A DNA stretch of 64,000 bases from JBMORL01 sp049322335 (GTDB taxonomy: Bacteria > Bacteroidota > Bacteroidia > Flavobacteriales_D > UBA2798), in assembly GCA_049322335.1 (NCBI GenBank), contig JBMORL010000020.1, forward strand, positions 111,312 through 175,311. Reading direction: 5' to 3'. This document shows positions 9,357 through 16,150 of this stretch, piece after piece. Under the pieces are notes generated by a model. That model worked only from the letters and a program-made list of their open reading frames with translations, was not told where the DNA came from and did no database searches. The translations under genes and the position numbers were made by a program. How positions within the stretch are numbered: position 1 is the stretch's first letter; every line of letters starts with the position of its first letter.

Positions 9357-11417
9357 CTATTTCAGCCCGAGGAAATTTTTAAGGTCGTCAGGATCTTTCA
9401 CTTTTTTGGTGATGTCTTGCATGGCAAAAGTATATTCACCGCTTTTGCTGATGTTCATTTTTTTGTATTCTTCTTCCGTAAGCGCATATAGTTTTTTGTC
9501 ATTTGTAAACAGCAGCAATACATTTCTTCCCGATTTGCTGCAGGTAAAATACGAAGGATCAAAACTGAAAGCACCATTGAATTTGAGATCGATCATGGAA
9601 AGAATGTGGCCTTCTTCAATTTTTTTTCCTTTTTCGTTCACATAACTGGCTTTTACCATCAGCTGATCGGGAACACGGTAAATCTGGTCGCAGTTAAACA
9701 CCCCGAACGTTTCGCATTGTAATCCTCTCACGAGATTGGGATAACTGTGTCCCGGATCGCTGCCTGGAATCATTGCACCGGTTGTGCGATTGCCATTATC
9801 CTTTCTTATTGAACTATTGGTAGTAATGCCGCCTTCAAAATCAACTGTAACATTTACCGGTGCGCCACCATTCATCATTGTATCATTTTCCCACATTCCG
9901 CCTTCCTCACGCGTTACTATTCTTTTTATTTCTGTTTCCTTTACTTCCACAATTTTTGAAAAATCTTCATCAACGGTATAATTGCTTTCAAACGAATCAA
10001 GTCCTCTTTTTTCTTTTTTCATAAACATCATTCTTACCCGTTTGGAGAGCGGAAGTTCTTCTTTTCTTTTTTTCCGCGCTTTCATTTTCACATCCAGTTT
10101 GGTAACGGTATTTTCGCTGATGTTAATTTTTTCAACCCTTATTTTGTAATACCCGCTGCAGGTAATTTCGGCAGAATAAATCCCGGGCTCTATCTGTTCG
10201 ATTACATAACCGGTATCAACAGGAATAGTTGTATAATCCACTTTTGCATCACGGCTGTTTCCCTCTCCGCGGAACAAATTCATTTTTACTCCATCCATTT
10301 CTTTTCCTGTAGCAGCATCACTCACCTGCCCTTTCAGCATTCCCACATACACTTTGTTGCTCACTTTGTCAATAATGGTATCGGTCACCATTTTACCTTT
10401 TATCCATCTTTTACGCACCCATCCGTGAGTAACGGTAACCTGTGGGTCGTTTACATTATTCTGATTTTTGAATTCGAGATTTTCTCTTTTCTCCCATTTA
10501 TTGGTTTTATCGTTCAGTGCAAAAAAATAACAACTGTCGAGTTTTTCGGTTACATTATAATCCACCGTAAATGATGCGCCTTGTTTAATTTTCAATTCAT
10601 CTTTTCCCCGGAAAGCACGTATCTCAAACATCCCGGCCGAGTTAAAATTGTATTCCTGCCCTTTTTCATAATACACCATAGGTATTCCTGAAAAAGCGGT
10701 TTGCGCGGCATTCCGGTATTCGCGGTACATGATTTTTACTTTTCCTTTCACCGGAAAACCATCTTTATCAACAATAATATTAGCAGGAATATGCACAAAT
10801 GATTTTGAATCGTTCGTTTGAAAGGTAATTCCCTGTTCTGCGTCCATTGTTTCGGTTTCATACACCATAAGAAAATGGTGTTGTGGCACTTTTGTTTCAC
10901 CCGGGCTGCTTACAAATCCTGCAGGGAGAGATTTTTTTACAGGAATTGTTTTTTTCGCCACCGGATTTGCCTCTTCTTCCGGTTTTGATTCATTTTCTTT
11001 CTGATCCTGTGGCAAAGGTGTGGAAGAAGTAAAAGAAGTGTGCTGTGAAACTAACGGTTTTTGGGTTTCCGTTGACGGAGTTTTTTCTTCATTGTTTGTG
11101 TTGTCAAAAAATCCAAAGTAATACGTGGCGGAGAAAGTTATTCCCAACACCAATAAAGCAAGAAAAGAATTAAGGTAAATCCCTTTGCTCCACCACGTAC
11201 TTTTACCACTACTTGCCAGACCACTATGAAAAGCTATCATTTCATTTTTGAATGCGTTGAGTTTTAACCGCTCCATGATCTGCTGCTGCAATACCACATC
11301 CTGGGCCAGGTTATCATCCGCTTTCATCTTCGACTCGAACGACAGGCGCTGCTCTGCATTCATATTGCCGGTGAGATAATTCTCAATTTCTTCGATATGT
11401 TTCAGCTCATTTCTCAT
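9357..11417 (-). CDS. Anti-sigma-factor-like transmembrane protein with large extracytoplasmic part
   Basis: 686 residues. The cytoplasmic N-terminus (1-78) has the helical IENYLTGNMNAEQRLSFE pattern of Bacteroidota anti-sigma factors. One transmembrane helix lies at about 80-103 and a Pro/Glu/Ser-rich linker at about 104-165. The domain with VHIPANIIVDKDG, TAFSGIPM and FNSAGMFE (about 203-300) follows. Next is a carboxypeptidase-regulatory-like beta domain (GMLKGQVSDAATGKEMDGVKM) and a basic region. It overlaps the ECF sigma-factor gene by 4 bp (11414-11417), the usual sigma/anti-sigma arrangement. Inferred role: holds the sigma factor at the membrane and senses an envelope signal through the extracytoplasmic domains. 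Confidence 0.8.
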   Translation of the reverse strand: MRNELKHIEEIENYLTGNMNAEQRLSFESKMKADDNLAQDVVLQQQIMERLKLNAFKNEMIAFHSGLASSGKSTWWSKGIYLNSFLALLVLGITFSATYYFGFFDNTNNEEKTPSTETQKPLVSQHTSFTSSTPLPQDQKENESKPEEEANPVAKKTIPVKKSLPAGFVSSPGETKVPQHHFLMVYETETMDAEQGITFQTNDSKSFVHIPANIIVDKDGFPVKGKVKIMYREYRNAAQTAFSGIPMVYYEKGQEYNFNSAGMFEIRAFRGKDELKIKQGASFTVDYNVTEKLDSCYFFALNDKTNKWEKRENLEFKNQNNVNDPQVTVTHGWVRKRWIKGKMVTDTIIDKVSNKVYVGMLKGQVSDAATGKEMDGVKMNLFRGEGNSRDAKVDYTTIPVDTGYVIEQIEPGIYSAEITCSGYYKIRVEKINISENTVTKLDVKMKARKKRKEELPLSKRVRMMFMKKEKRGLDSFESNYTVDEDFSKIVEVKETEIKRIVTREEGGMWENDTMMNGGAPVNVTVDFEGGITTNSSIRKDNGNRTTGAMIPGSDPGHSYPNLVRGLQCETFGVFNCDQIYRVPDQLMVKASYVNEKGKKIEEGHILSMIDLKFNGAFSFDPSYFTCSKSGRNVLLLFTNDKKLYALTEEEYKKMNISKSGEYTFAMQDITKKVKDPDDLKNFLGLK

Positions 11418-11965
11418 AACTCTTCGTTTATGGATGAAAGTTTCACTTCACCTGCCATTGCTTTGGCCCGCTCCATGCATTTGTACTTCTGTGTTTTTAC
11501 CGTGTCGACATTTTTGTATTGCAGTTTTTCGGCAATTTCTTCCATTGTCATTTTTTTGTAATAAAAGAGTTGCAAAATCTCACTGCATTTGTCGCCCAGT
11601 TTGTCGAGGATTTTGTCAATCCACCGCATTTTTATTTCTTCTTCCTTATAAGTAACGGCTTCTTCGGGCACGTCACTTACTTCGAAAGAAACCATACGGT
11701 TTTTCTTTTTCAGCTCGTCTTTCCAGATGTACTTACTCACACTGAACAAATAAGTGCCCAGTGAAGCGGTTAATGAGAAATTTTCCTTTTGTACATTCCT
11801 GTAAAAAACAAGCAGGCATTCCTGGAATACATCGCGGGCATCGTCATCGTTACCGCCATGCGTTTTTATAAAATGCCGCACCATGGGAAACGACTTATAC
11901 ATCTCCTGCAGGGCTTCTTTATTATTGCCCGATCGCAGTTGCTGTATGAGTTTTTCGTTTTCCAC
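11414..11965 (-). CDS. ECF-family RNA polymerase sigma factor
   Basis: 183 residues, the typical ECF size. Region 2 (about 25-95) contains DARDVFQECLLVFYRNV and a KYIWKDELKK segment. Region 4 (about 115-170) contains LGDKCSEILQLFYYKKMTMEEIAEKLQY and the helix-turn-helix NVDTVKTQKYKCMERA. It is the first gene of a four-gene operon whose second gene is anti-sigma-like, so it should direct transcription in response to an envelope cue and probably autoregulates this operon. The region in front of it is not distinctive enough to call a promoter. Confidence 0.93.
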   Translation of the reverse strand: MENEKLIQQLRSGNNKEALQEMYKSFPMVRHFIKTHGGNDDDARDVFQECLLVFYRNVQKENFSLTASLGTYLFSVSKYIWKDELKKKNRMVSFEVSDVPEEAVTYKEEEIKMRWIDKILDKLGDKCSEILQLFYYKKMTMEEIAEKLQYKNVDTVKTQKYKCMERAKAMAGEVKLSSINEEL

Positions 11966-12029
11966 TTGAGTGCTTTTACAAGGTTAATGGTGGAAGGTTC
12001 AAAAGGTAACCTAAAAGATACGGAAAAAA

Positions 12030-12070
12030 CCTCACCCCCCGGCCCCCTCTCCCCAAGAGAGGGGGAGAAA
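12030..12070. repeat. Intergenic copy of the GC-rich hairpin repeat found in leuS
   Basis: The sequence after acctcacccccc can fold as CCCCCTCT-loop-AGAGGGGG. It matches the leuS-embedded 40-bp repeats in its tcacccc.ggccccctctcc core but has ccccaa as the loop. It lies in the 298-bp gap between leuS and the sigma-factor gene, downstream of leuS. Confidence 0.8.
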
Positions 12071-12107
12071 ATGCAGGAAATTGTTGAGATAAAGGGAGTT
12101 TGGGCAG

Positions 12108-12205
12108 GGGTGGGCCTCTCCCTGACCCCGACCGGCTATCACCAATCGGGGTCTGTCCCTCCCCTTTTTCACGCAAAACGTGACAAGCCGGGGAGGGAAG
12201 TAAAT
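12108..12205. repeat. Second palindromic element downstream of leuS
   Basis: Two nested stems are visible: gaccccga / tcggggtc around 12126-12153, and ccctcccc / ggggaggg around 12158-12199 enclosing cacg / cgtg. With the element at 12030-12070 this fills the gap between leuS and the sigma operon. It probably acts as structured 3' RNA or is another small mobile repeat. No gene is seen in the gap. Confidence 0.6.
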
Positions 12206-12263
12206 AGCGAAGTGTTTTTTAGCTCTGCTGGGATTCGGGACTTTGTCCCTTCCCCGAGGTCTA

Positions 12264-15200
12264 CTATACTACAATATTTACAATTCTCTTTGGCACTACG
12301 ATTACCTTTTTGGGTGATTTTCCTTCGAGGTATTTGGCGGTTTGTTCGTGGGCCATTACTTCTTTTTCGATTTCGGCAGAGGTTAGTGAGGCGGCCAACT
12401 CGATATTGAAACGAAGTTTTCCGTTGAACTGAACCGGGTAAGTAATATTGTCTTCAACAAGATACAACTCGTTCAACTCAGGCCATTGTGCGTGGGTGAT
12501 GCTGGTAGTGTGTCCGAGTTTTTGCCACAGCTCTTCAGCAATGTGTGGTGCATAGGGCGAAATAAGCACAACTAACGGTTCGAGGATTGCTTTTTTATGG
12601 CATTTCAAGTCCGTCAGTTCGTTAACGCAGATCATGAACGTGGAAACGACTGTATTGAACGAATATCTTTCAAGATCTTCGTTGACGCGTTTGATGCATT
12701 TGTGGAGGGATTTGAACTCCGCGGGTGTGGCCTCATCCCCCGGCCCCTTCTCCCGTGGAGAAGGGGAGTTATGAGAAGAACCGTTATTCTCTTGTGGAGA
12801 AAAGGAGTCGTACAATCTCCAGAGTTTTTTCAGGAACCGGAAGGTTCCTTCAATGCCTTTTGTATCCCATGGTTTATGGTCGGTTAAGGGGCCGAGGAAC
12901 ATTTCGTAGCAGCGCAAGGTGTCGGCTCCGTATTTTTCGCAGAGGTCATCGGGGTTTACTACGTTCCATTTGGATTTGGACATTTTTTCGACACTATGTT
13001 CACAAATAAAATTTCCATCATCCTCTAAAATAAAAATTGCGTTTTTATATTCTTCACGCCAATTTCTTAGTTTATCAATTATTACAATCCCATCTTTATC
13101 AAAATTTATATCCATGTTTAATGAATAAAAATCATTTTCCGCTATTTCAATTTCACCTTTTCTATCAGGATATTTATTTCTTAATGTCTCTGTAATTCTC
13201 TTTTTATGATCTATTACTAATTGAATCAGTTTTTTCTTCTCGCTGATTTCAATTTCGGAACACTCTACCCATTTCTTTAACAAAAGATTTGACTTGTTTT
13301 TTGAAATAAATATTGGTGGAACTTCATTGGCTGGTAATAATTCTGAATTATCTTTTGGAGATCCAACAAAACTTGCGTGTGTCATCATTCTATTTACAAT
13401 GCTAGACACCCCCTGAATCATTCCCTGGTTAATTAATTTTTTGGCGGGTTCTTCGATGGAGATGTGGCCGAGGTCTTTTAAGAATTTGGTCCAGAAGCGG
13501 AAGTATAAAAGATGTCCCGTTGCATGTTCGGCTCCGCCAACGTAGAGATCAATTTCTTTCCAGTAGTCAAGTTTTTCTTTTGCGGCAATGGCGTGAGCGT
13601 TATGAGGATCCATGTAGCGGAGGAAATACCAGCTACTGCCGGCCCAGCCGGGCATGGTGGTGAGTTCTATTGCGTAGGCCTCACCCCCTGACCCCCTCTC
13701 CCGTGGAGAGGGGGAAGAAATACCTATTCCGGGAATGTAATACCAGTCTTTTGCTCTTGCCAGTGGTGGTTCTCCGTCTTCGGTGGGCAGATATTTATCT
13801 ACTTCGGGTAATACGATGGGCAAATCATTTTCTTCTACGGTATAGGGAATTCCGTTTTTGTAATAAACGGGAATAGGTTCTCCCCAATAGCGTTGTCTTC
13901 CGAAAACGGCATCGCGGAGGCGGTAATTGGTTTTTCCTTTCCCGATATTTTTCTTTTCCACCTCAGCAATACATTTTTTTATTGCGTCTTTTACCTCCAG
14001 TCCGTTGAGAAAATCAGAGTTGATCACTTTTCCCGATTTTTCTTCCCAGGCTGCGGCATTAAGGTCGAAACCGTTAGGTGTTTCCACCACTTGTTTGATG
14101 GGTAATCCGAAATGTTTGGCAAAAGCATGGTCGCGCGAATCGTGAGCGGGAACGGCCATCACGGCACCGGTTCCGTATCCGGCCAGTACATAATCACCCA
14201 CCCACACCGGAATTTTTTCACCGGTAAAAGGATGAATGGCATAAGCGCCTGTAAATTCTCCGGTAATATTTTTCACGTCCGCCTGGCGTTCCCTTTCACT
14301 GCGATTCTTCGCCCAGGCAACATAAGCTTCTACTTTTTCTTTTTGTTCGGGAGTCGTAATTTCCATTATCATATCCAATTCAGGAGCAAGCGTCAAATAA
14401 CTAACTCCGAATAAAGTATCGGGCCTTGTTGTGAAAACCTCGATGGCCTCACCCCCTGGCCCCCTCTCCCGTGGAGAGGGGGAAAGATTCGTTGTGTTGT
14501 CGTTCTCCAGTGGAGAGGGGGAAAGATTCGTTGTGTTGTCGTTCTCCAGTGGAGAGGGGGAAATTTGAGAAAATTCTTTATGGTCCTTTGAAGAGAGCGA
14601 AAGATTTGTATTTGATTTTTTGTATTTAAATGAAACATCCTCTGATAATGTATCGGAATTTTCTTCAGAAAATCCCTTACTAAAGGAATATTCTTCTCCG
14701 TCTTCGTTTACAATATTTACATCGTTTTCCGGTTTTGTGTTTTCCTCAATTTCTGAAACAACCTGTTTTATTTTTTTAACTACATCTTCCGTATGATTTA
14801 TCACTTCTTCGTTTCTAAAGCGAATCACTTTAAATCCACAATTATTCAGATAAAATGTTCTTGCCTCATCTTCTTCTTTTTGAAAATCATGAATATCTCC
14901 ATCTATTTCAATCACCAACTGCCTCGACAAACAAACAAAATCGACAATGTATTTATCAATAATATGTTGCCGCCTGAATTTATAGCCAATTAATTTATTC
15001 CTTAATTCTTCCCATATGACCGATTCTGCTTTGGTAGGATTGGAGCGCATAGATTTTGCACGATCAATGAGCAGCCTGAATGATTTATAGTCAGAAGTGA
15101 AATACCCGGGATTCATATATCCATAGGTTTTATCTCCCTTCTCCACGGGAGAAGGGCCGGGGATGAGGCCAAACCGTATCGAACACCCTTCGCTTTTACC

Positions 15201-16055
15201 TATCCAGTTCCTTTGTGCTTCTTTAATACTGTCACTCCAGTCTATTTCATTTAATCCATCTAACAGTCGCTGGGCATACGCAGTAATGCGCAGGCTCCAT
15301 TGTTTCATCAGTTTTCTTTCTACAGGATGGCCACCGCGTTCGCTTACACCATCTTTTACTTCATCATTGGCTAATACAGTTCCCAGTGCGGGACACCAGT
15401 TTACATACGCTTCACTCAAATAAGCGAGGCGAAAATGCATGAGAATTTCCTGTTGCTTTTTCTCTTCGTGATTTTTCCATTCTTCAGCAGTGAAGGGATG
15501 CAAATCTTTTTCTATATCTCCGGTTAAAACTCCTTGTTCTTCTCCTTTAAATCCTTCTTTTTCAAAAATGGAAACCAGCGTTTCGATGCTTTCTGCTTTA
15601 TTGTTTTTCGGGTTGTACCACGACTTGAAAAGCTGAATAAAGATCCACTGCGTCCATTTATAGTATTTCGGATCGCTGGTGCGCACCTCGCGGTCCCAGT
15701 CGAATGAAAAACCGATTCGGTCGAGTTGCTCGCGGTAACGTGCAATATTTTTTTCGGTGGTGACAGCAGGATGTTGCCCGGTTTGAATGGCGTATTGTTC
15801 TGCGGGTAATCCGAAAGAATCATAACCCATCGGGTGAAGCACATTGAATCCTTTTAATCTTTTGTAGCGGGCAATGATATCAGAAGCAATATAACCGAGA
15901 GGATGTCCTACATGCAAACCTGCTCCGCTGGGATAAGGGAACATATCCAGCACATAATATTTCGGTTTGGCAGAATTATCTTCAGCACGGAAAGGTTTTT
16001 CATTTTTCCATTTTTCCTGCCATTTTTTTTCAATTTCAACGGGATTGTATTCCAT
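12264..16055 (-). CDS. leuS: Leucyl-tRNA synthetase with in-frame insertions, including a DUF559 nuclease domain
   Basis: 1263 residues against a usual 900-950. It charges tRNA-Leu with leucine in the cytoplasm. Class I motifs are intact: HVGH (residues 48-51) and KMSKS (about 1024-1028). Editing-domain (CP1) motifs TTRPDTLFG and GTGAVMAVPAHDSRDHAFA and the tail with the anticodon-binding region are also present. Extra material comprises residues 296-537 (726-bp element with a DUF559 domain), SPSPRERGSGGEA near 780-793, about 60 extra residues in the segment after MIQG (about 885-1000), and SPREKGPGDEA near 1097-1109. All insertions keep the frame and catalytic motifs survive, so the enzyme is probably active. 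It is usually single-copy and essential. A promoter-like site lies at 16084-16111. Confidence 0.93.
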   Translation of the reverse strand: MEYNPVEIEKKWQEKWKNEKPFRAEDNSAKPKYYVLDMFPYPSGAGLHVGHPLGYIASDIIARYKRLKGFNVLHPMGYDSFGLPAEQYAIQTGQHPAVTTEKNIARYREQLDRIGFSFDWDREVRTSDPKYYKWTQWIFIQLFKSWYNPKNNKAESIETLVSIFEKEGFKGEEQGVLTGDIEKDLHPFTAEEWKNHEEKKQQEILMHFRLAYLSEAYVNWCPALGTVLANDEVKDGVSERGGHPVERKLMKQWSLRITAYAQRLLDGLNEIDWSDSIKEAQRNWIGKSEGCSIRFGLIPGPSPVEKGDKTYGYMNPGYFTSDYKSFRLLIDRAKSMRSNPTKAESVIWEELRNKLIGYKFRRQHIIDKYIVDFVCLSRQLVIEIDGDIHDFQKEEDEARTFYLNNCGFKVIRFRNEEVINHTEDVVKKIKQVVSEIEENTKPENDVNIVNEDGEEYSFSKGFSEENSDTLSEDVSFKYKKSNTNLSLSSKDHKEFSQISPSPLENDNTTNLSPSPLENDNTTNLSPSPRERGPGGEAIEVFTTRPDTLFGVSYLTLAPELDMIMEITTPEQKEKVEAYVAWAKNRSERERQADVKNITGEFTGAYAIHPFTGEKIPVWVGDYVLAGYGTGAVMAVPAHDSRDHAFAKHFGLPIKQVVETPNGFDLNAAAWEEKSGKVINSDFLNGLEVKDAIKKCIAEVEKKNIGKGKTNYRLRDAVFGRQRYWGEPIPVYYKNGIPYTVEENDLPIVLPEVDKYLPTEDGEPPLARAKDWYYIPGIGISSPSPRERGSGGEAYAIELTTMPGWAGSSWYFLRYMDPHNAHAIAAKEKLDYWKEIDLYVGGAEHATGHLLYFRFWTKFLKDLGHISIEEPAKKLINQGMIQGVSSIVNRMMTHASFVGSPKDNSELLPANEVPPIFISKNKSNLLLKKWVECSEIEISEKKKLIQLVIDHKKRITETLRNKYPDRKGEIEIAENDFYSLNMDINFDKDGIVIIDKLRNWREEYKNAIFILEDDGNFICEHSVEKMSKSKWNVVNPDDLCEKYGADTLRCYEMFLGPLTDHKPWDTKGIEGTFRFLKKLWRLYDSFSPQENNGSSHNSPSPREKGPGDEATPAEFKSLHKCIKRVNEDLERYSFNTVVSTFMICVNELTDLKCHKKAILEPLVVLISPYAPHIAEELWQKLGHTTSITHAQWPELNELYLVEDNITYPVQFNGKLRFNIELAASLTSAEIEKEVMAHEQTAKYLEGKSPKKVIVVPKRIVNIVV
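12729..12768 (-). repeat. Solo 40-bp hairpin repeat inside leuS (copy 1)
   Basis: Starts ggcctcatccccc and contains the stem CCCCTTCTCC-cgt-GGAGAAGGGG. Translated on the minus strand it gives SPSPREKGPGDEA, ending at residue 1109. Compared with the copy at 13677, a C-to-T change on one side of the stem is matched by G-to-A on the other. A decayed second hairpin (ttctcttgtggagaaaagg, about 12777-12796) follows. Confidence 0.9.
13000..13425 (-). other. AT-rich expanded segment inside leuS
   Basis: Codes for leuS residues of about 878-1019, between MIQG and the KMSKS loop. Bacteroidota enzymes have a shorter segment here, ending in the same H/M-x-D-x-N...R.W...Y..A.FILED pattern, also visible here as MDIN...RNWREEYKNAIFILED. 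About 60 residues (SNLLLKKWVECSEIEISEKKKL onward in part) look extra. The DNA is visibly richer in A+T than the flanking leuS sequence. No repeat was found at its borders. Confidence 0.55.
13677..13716 (-). repeat. Solo 40-bp hairpin repeat inside leuS (copy 2)
   Basis: Matches the outer end of the DUF559 element (14445-14484) at 39 of 40 positions. The stem is CCCCCTCTCC-cgt-GGAGAGGGGG. It encodes SPSPRERGSGGEA ending at residue 793, inserted just before the conserved ELTTMPGWAGSSWYF motif. No second copy or open frame accompanies it. Confidence 0.92.
14445..15170 (-). mobile_element. DUF559-nuclease element bounded by inverted hairpin repeats, inserted in leuS
   Basis: 726 bp = 242 codons, leuS residues 296-537. 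Both ends start GGCCTCA reading inward: ggcctcaccccc at 14445 and the complement of ggggatgaggcc ending at 15170. Each continues into a GC-rich hairpin. Inside is a DUF559 domain (about residues 333-425) with NPTKAE (Glu344), KFRRQ, YIVDF (Asp372), VIEIDG (Glu383, Asp385) and His389, the expected catalytic residues of the Vsr/PD-(D/E)XK-like fold. A free-standing form could start at Met314. The remainder is a low-complexity Ser/Asn/Glu linker ending in tandem hairpin repeats. It replaces the short loop between SIRF and IEVFTTRPDT. Mobility is inferred; the inverted ends and the solo copies are observed. Confidence 0.75.
14481..14560 (-). repeat. 39-bp in-frame tandem repeat within the leuS element
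   Basis: Two units with a 39-bp period (ggaaagattc begins at 14481 and 14520) encode SPSPLENDNTTNL twice, followed by the terminal SPSPRERGPGGEA. Each unit is a degenerate hairpin repeat (ctccagtggagaggggg) fused to a gttgtgttgtc linker. The multiple-of-three length preserves the frame. Confidence 0.9.
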
Positions 16056-16083
16056 CTGCTGTCAACGGGTTCAGTTAAGTATG

Positions 16084-16111
16084 CGAAGTTAGAAAAAATG
16101 CGCGATGGCAA
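16084..16111 (-). promoter_or_regulatory. Candidate leuS promoter (Bacteroidota -33/-7)
   Basis: On the minus strand TTG (complement of 16109-16111), a 17-nt spacer and TAACTTCG (complement of 16084-16091) match the Bacteroidota TTG/TAnnTTTG pattern with one mismatch. The -7 element ends 28 nt before the leuS ATG. The call rests only on pattern and spacing. Confidence 0.4.
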
Positions 16112-16150
16112 CCTAAACCGGTTCGTGGCGTCTTTTATAAAATCATTGCT

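Noticed and set aside
11976..12176. Small minus-strand gene downstream of leuS
   Set aside because: The peptide (SPPLLGRGGRGVRF-like) is merely translated hairpin repeat.
14445..15170. Intein in leuS
   Set aside because: The insertion lacks a Cys/Ser start and a His-Asn end followed by Cys/Ser/Thr, and no Hint-domain blocks were seen; the first residue is Gly and the junction is Ala-Ile.
14445..15170. Group I or II intron carrying a homing nuclease in leuS
   Set aside because: The segment is open in frame with the host gene over its whole length and codes for plausible linkers, so splicing is not required, and no intron core or domain V-like hairpin was recognised.
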